From NCBI GenBank assembly GCA_013153375.1, contig JAADEN010000024.1, forward strand, positions 1-5,670: 5,670 nucleotides of DNA. Reading direction: 5' to 3'. Shown here one piece after another: positions 3,631 through 5,670 of this stretch. Each line of letters starts with the position of its first letter. Positions within the stretch are counted from its first letter, which is position 1. The notes below the pieces were generated by a model. The model did no database searches. It was not told the DNA's origin and saw only the letters and a list, made by a program, of their open reading frames with translations. The position numbers and the translations under genes were made by a program. Origin of the DNA: Chloroflexota bacterium (GTDB lineage: Bacteria > Chloroflexota > Anaerolineae > Anaerolineales > DRMV01).

Positions 3631-5670
3631 ATGTACGATTGGCTTTTGGAACTCAACGCCCAACAGCAGGCCGCGGTGACCGCGGCCCCCGGGCCCGTGC
3701 TGGTCATGGCCGGGCCCGGCTCGGGCAAGACGCGCGTGCTCACCTATCGCGCCGCGTGGCTGCTGGCCGAGGGGCACGCGCGGCCGTGGAACATCCTGGC
3801 CGTGACCTTCACCAACAAGGCCGCCCGGGAGATGGCCGAGCGTCTCGAGTCGTTGCTGGGCCGCCGCATGCAGGGCCTGACGGTGAGCACTTTCCACGCC
3901 TTTTGCGCCCGCACCCTGCGCCGCGAAGCGCCCTTCCTGCCCTTCACCGCGTCCTTCGTCATCGCGGACGAGGACGACCAAAAACGCCTGCTGCGGCAGA
4001 TCATCCGCCAGGAACTCAACCTGGACGACAAGGCCTATCGGGTGCCCGCGGTGCGGGCCGCGATCTCGCGGGCCAAGAACGAGGGCCATACGCCCGAGAC
4101 TTTTCCCCGCCGGTCGTATCGGGACGAGGTGGTGGCCAAGATCTTCGCCCGCTATCAGCAGCGCCTGCTGGAGGCCAACCTGCTCGACTTCGACGACCTG
4201 CTGCTGTGGGCCGTGCGCCTGCTGGAGGAGCACCCCGAGGTGCGGGCCCGCTATCAGGCGTTGTTCCAGCACCTGCTGGTGGACGAGTTCCAGGACACCA
4301 ACGCCATCCAGTACCGCCTGGTGCACCTGCTGGCCGCGGGGCACCGCCGGGTGTTCGTGGTCGGCGACATGGACCAGTCCATCTACCGCTGGCGGGGCGC
4401 GGACTACCGCAATTTGCAACGCTTCGAGGCCGACTTTCCCGACGCGCAGGTCATCTATCTCGAGGAGAACTACCGCTCGACGCAGAACATCCTGGACGCG
4501 GCCATGGCCGTGCTGCACACCCGGCCCCGCAAGCACCGCAAGAACCTGCGCGCCCGCCGCGGCGGAGGCCCGCCCGTGGTGCTCAAGCAGGTGTTCGACG
4601 AGGCTGCGGAGGCCGCGTTCGTGACCCAAACCGCGGTGGCCCTGGCCCGCCAGCAGGGCATCCCCTTGAGCGAGATGGCCGTGATGTACCGCACCAACGC
4701 GCAATCCCGGCCTCTGGAGGAGGAACTGCTCCGCGTGGGCCTGCCCTATCGCCTGGTGGGCGCGCAACGCTTCTACGGCCGCCGCGAGATTCGCGACCTG
4801 GTGGCCTTCTTGCGCCTGGCCTTCAACCCCGACGACACGGCCAGCCTGGAGCGAATCATCAATGTGCCGCCCCGGGGCATCGGCGCGCGCACGCTGCAGG
4901 CCCTCTACCGCCAGGCCGCGGCCCGCGAGATGAGCCCCGGCCGCGCGCTGCTGCACCTGGCCGAGCACCCCGAGGACTGGACCGGCGCGCTCAGCCCCCG
5001 GGCGCTCAAGGCCCTCTACCGCATGGCCGCCTGGCTGCAGGCCTGGCACCTGCGGGTGGGCGAACTCTCGCCCGCCCAACTGCTGGACCGCATCCTCGCG
5101 GACACGGACTACGAGGCTTATCTGCGGGACGGCTCCGACACGGGCGAAGACCGCTGGGAAAATGTCAAGGAACTGCGCCGCCTGGCCGTGGAGTACGAGG
5201 ACCAGGGCCTGGCCGCGTTCCTCGAACGCATCGCGCTGGTCTCGGACCAGGACACCCTGCGGCCCGGCGAGGAGGGCCTGACCCTGCTCACCATCCACGC
5301 GGCCAAGGGCCTGGAGTTTCGGGTCGTGTTCCTGGTGGGCCTGGTCGAGGGCCTGCTGCCCCACAGCCGCTCGGTGGACGACCCCGAGGCCCTGGAGGAG
5401 GAGCAGCGGCTGTTCTATGTGGGCATCACGCGCGCCAAAGATTATCTCTTCCTCCTGGTGCCCGAATATCGCCTGGCCTACGGCGGCCTGGATTTCGCGG
5501 AGCCCAGCCGCTTCTTGCAGCCTTTGGCCCCGCCTCTGACCCAGGGCGACTGGGCCAAACTGTTCCCGCGGCTGGCCCGGCAGCAGGGTTTGGGGGAAGG
5601 CTCCGGGCGCGGCCGGGCGGCCTCGCGGGCGCGGGCTTCGGGGTACGGCCGGGGATCGCGGCCGCGCCAG
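3631..5670 (+). CDS. pcrA: UvrD/PcrA-type superfamily 1A DNA helicase (runs off right edge)
   Basis: An ATP-dependent 3'-5' DNA helicase of the UvrD/PcrA/Rep group, acting in excision repair, clearing proteins from DNA and rescuing replication forks. The open frame gives 680 residues before the window ends. All core motifs are visible: Q motif LNAQQQAAV (8-16), Walker A AGPGSGKT (27-34), Ia AVTFTNKAAREM (57-68), Ib region TVSTFHAFC (84-92). Then Walker B/II VDEFQDT (217-223), III VGDMDQSIYRWRGAD (244-258), IV EENYRST (278-284), V TIHAAKGLEF (554-563), VI QRLFYVGITRAK (592-603). The 2B insertion lies between IV and V and contains VPPRGIGARTL. YRWRGAD resembles PcrA. The visible end is rich in Gly, Arg, Ser and Ala; in PcrA a Tudor-like domain would normally close the protein, and that part is not in view. 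The ATG follows GAGG (3622-3625) at 5 bases; no plausible start is seen upstream in frame. Probably co-transcribed with menG. Confidence 0.93.
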   Translation, partial: MYDWLLELNAQQQAAVTAAPGPVLVMAGPGSGKTRVLTYRAAWLLAEGHARPWNILAVTFTNKAAREMAERLESLLGRRMQGLTVSTFHAFCARTLRREAPFLPFTASFVIADEDDQKRLLRQIIRQELNLDDKAYRVPAVRAAISRAKNEGHTPETFPRRSYRDEVVAKIFARYQQRLLEANLLDFDDLLLWAVRLLEEHPEVRARYQALFQHLLVDEFQDTNAIQYRLVHLLAAGHRRVFVVGDMDQSIYRWRGADYRNLQRFEADFPDAQVIYLEENYRSTQNILDAAMAVLHTRPRKHRKNLRARRGGGPPVVLKQVFDEAAEAAFVTQTAVALARQQGIPLSEMAVMYRTNAQSRPLEEELLRVGLPYRLVGAQRFYGRREIRDLVAFLRLAFNPDDTASLERIINVPPRGIGARTLQALYRQAAAREMSPGRALLHLAEHPEDWTGALSPRALKALYRMAAWLQAWHLRVGELSPAQLLDRILADTDYEAYLRDGSDTGEDRWENVKELRRLAVEYEDQGLAAFLERIALVSDQDTLRPGEEGLTLLTIHAAKGLEFRVVFLVGLVEGLLPHSRSVDDPEALEEEQRLFYVGITRAKDYLFLLVPEYRLAYGGLDFAEPSRFLQPLAPPLTQGDWAKLFPRLARQQGLGEGSGRGRAASRARASGYGRGSRPRQ

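Noticed and set aside
2663..3631. A 322-codon plus-strand frame overlapping menG
   Set aside because: It starts within the groEL terminator region, lies in another frame over the whole of menG, and is an Ala/Gly/Pro/Arg-rich translation typical of an off-frame shadow.
2598..3743. A 381-codon minus-strand frame across menG
   Set aside because: Low-complexity Arg/Ala/Gly/His translation with no domain; it covers the groEL end, the terminator, all of menG and the helicase start, all of which are well supported on the other strand.
3391..5364. A 657-codon open frame antisense to the helicase gene and the end of menG
   Set aside because: Same cause: it is in register with the helicase codons, where TTA, CTA and TCA are scarce. 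Composition is a low-complexity Ala/Gly/Gln/His mirror, and the sense strand carries all helicase motifs.
1..5670. Search for a novel defence, mobile or biosynthetic system
   Set aside because: All supported genes apart from the left-edge fragment are conserved housekeeping genes. I saw no transposase, integrase, CRISPR repeat, toxin-antitoxin pair or tRNA-associated attachment site.

Overview
The window looks like a chromosomal housekeeping segment of a high-GC bacterium. The best guess is Chloroflexota, Anaerolineae or a relative. The grounds are the leftward protein at the left edge, a single N-terminal membrane anchor followed by an Ala/Thr/Pro-rich linker with an 'ATVAAQQTP'-like stretch that is common in that phylum, together with a menaquinone-type methyltransferase, strong G/C third-position preference and good Shine-Dalgarno sites. 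The phylum is inferred from style; no marker gene here settles it.

Layout, left to right. (1) 1-303, minus strand: the start of a membrane-anchored protein of unknown function that runs off the left edge. (2) 307-610: a non-coding divergent control region with a candidate sigma-70-type promoter in each direction, a minus-strand hairpin followed by a U-rich run in the putative leader of the leftward gene, and a small dyad just after the groE -10 element. I find no CIRCE or HAIR heat-shock operator. (3) 665-2653: groES and groEL, a bicistronic chaperonin operon closed by a textbook intrinsic terminator at 2676-2706. (4) 2807-2847: candidate promoter with an extended -10 and a repeated octamer. 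(5) 2871-3575: menG/ubiE, the last methylation step of menaquinone synthesis. (6) 3631-5670: a UvrD/PcrA-type superfamily 1A DNA helicase with all helicase motifs, open at the right edge, probably co-transcribed with menG (55-base gap, no terminator seen).

GroES and GroEL form one folding machine and make one transcription unit. MenG (respiratory quinone) and the helicase (DNA repair and replication) have unrelated jobs and probably share only a promoter. The protein-coding content is conventional and I see no previously undescribed system. The points worth a second look are the GroEL tail without a GGM repeat, the groE control region without a recognisable heat-shock operator, the hairpin plus U-run in the leftward leader, and the octamer repeat before menG. 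No tRNA, rRNA, CRISPR array, insertion sequence or attachment site is apparent.
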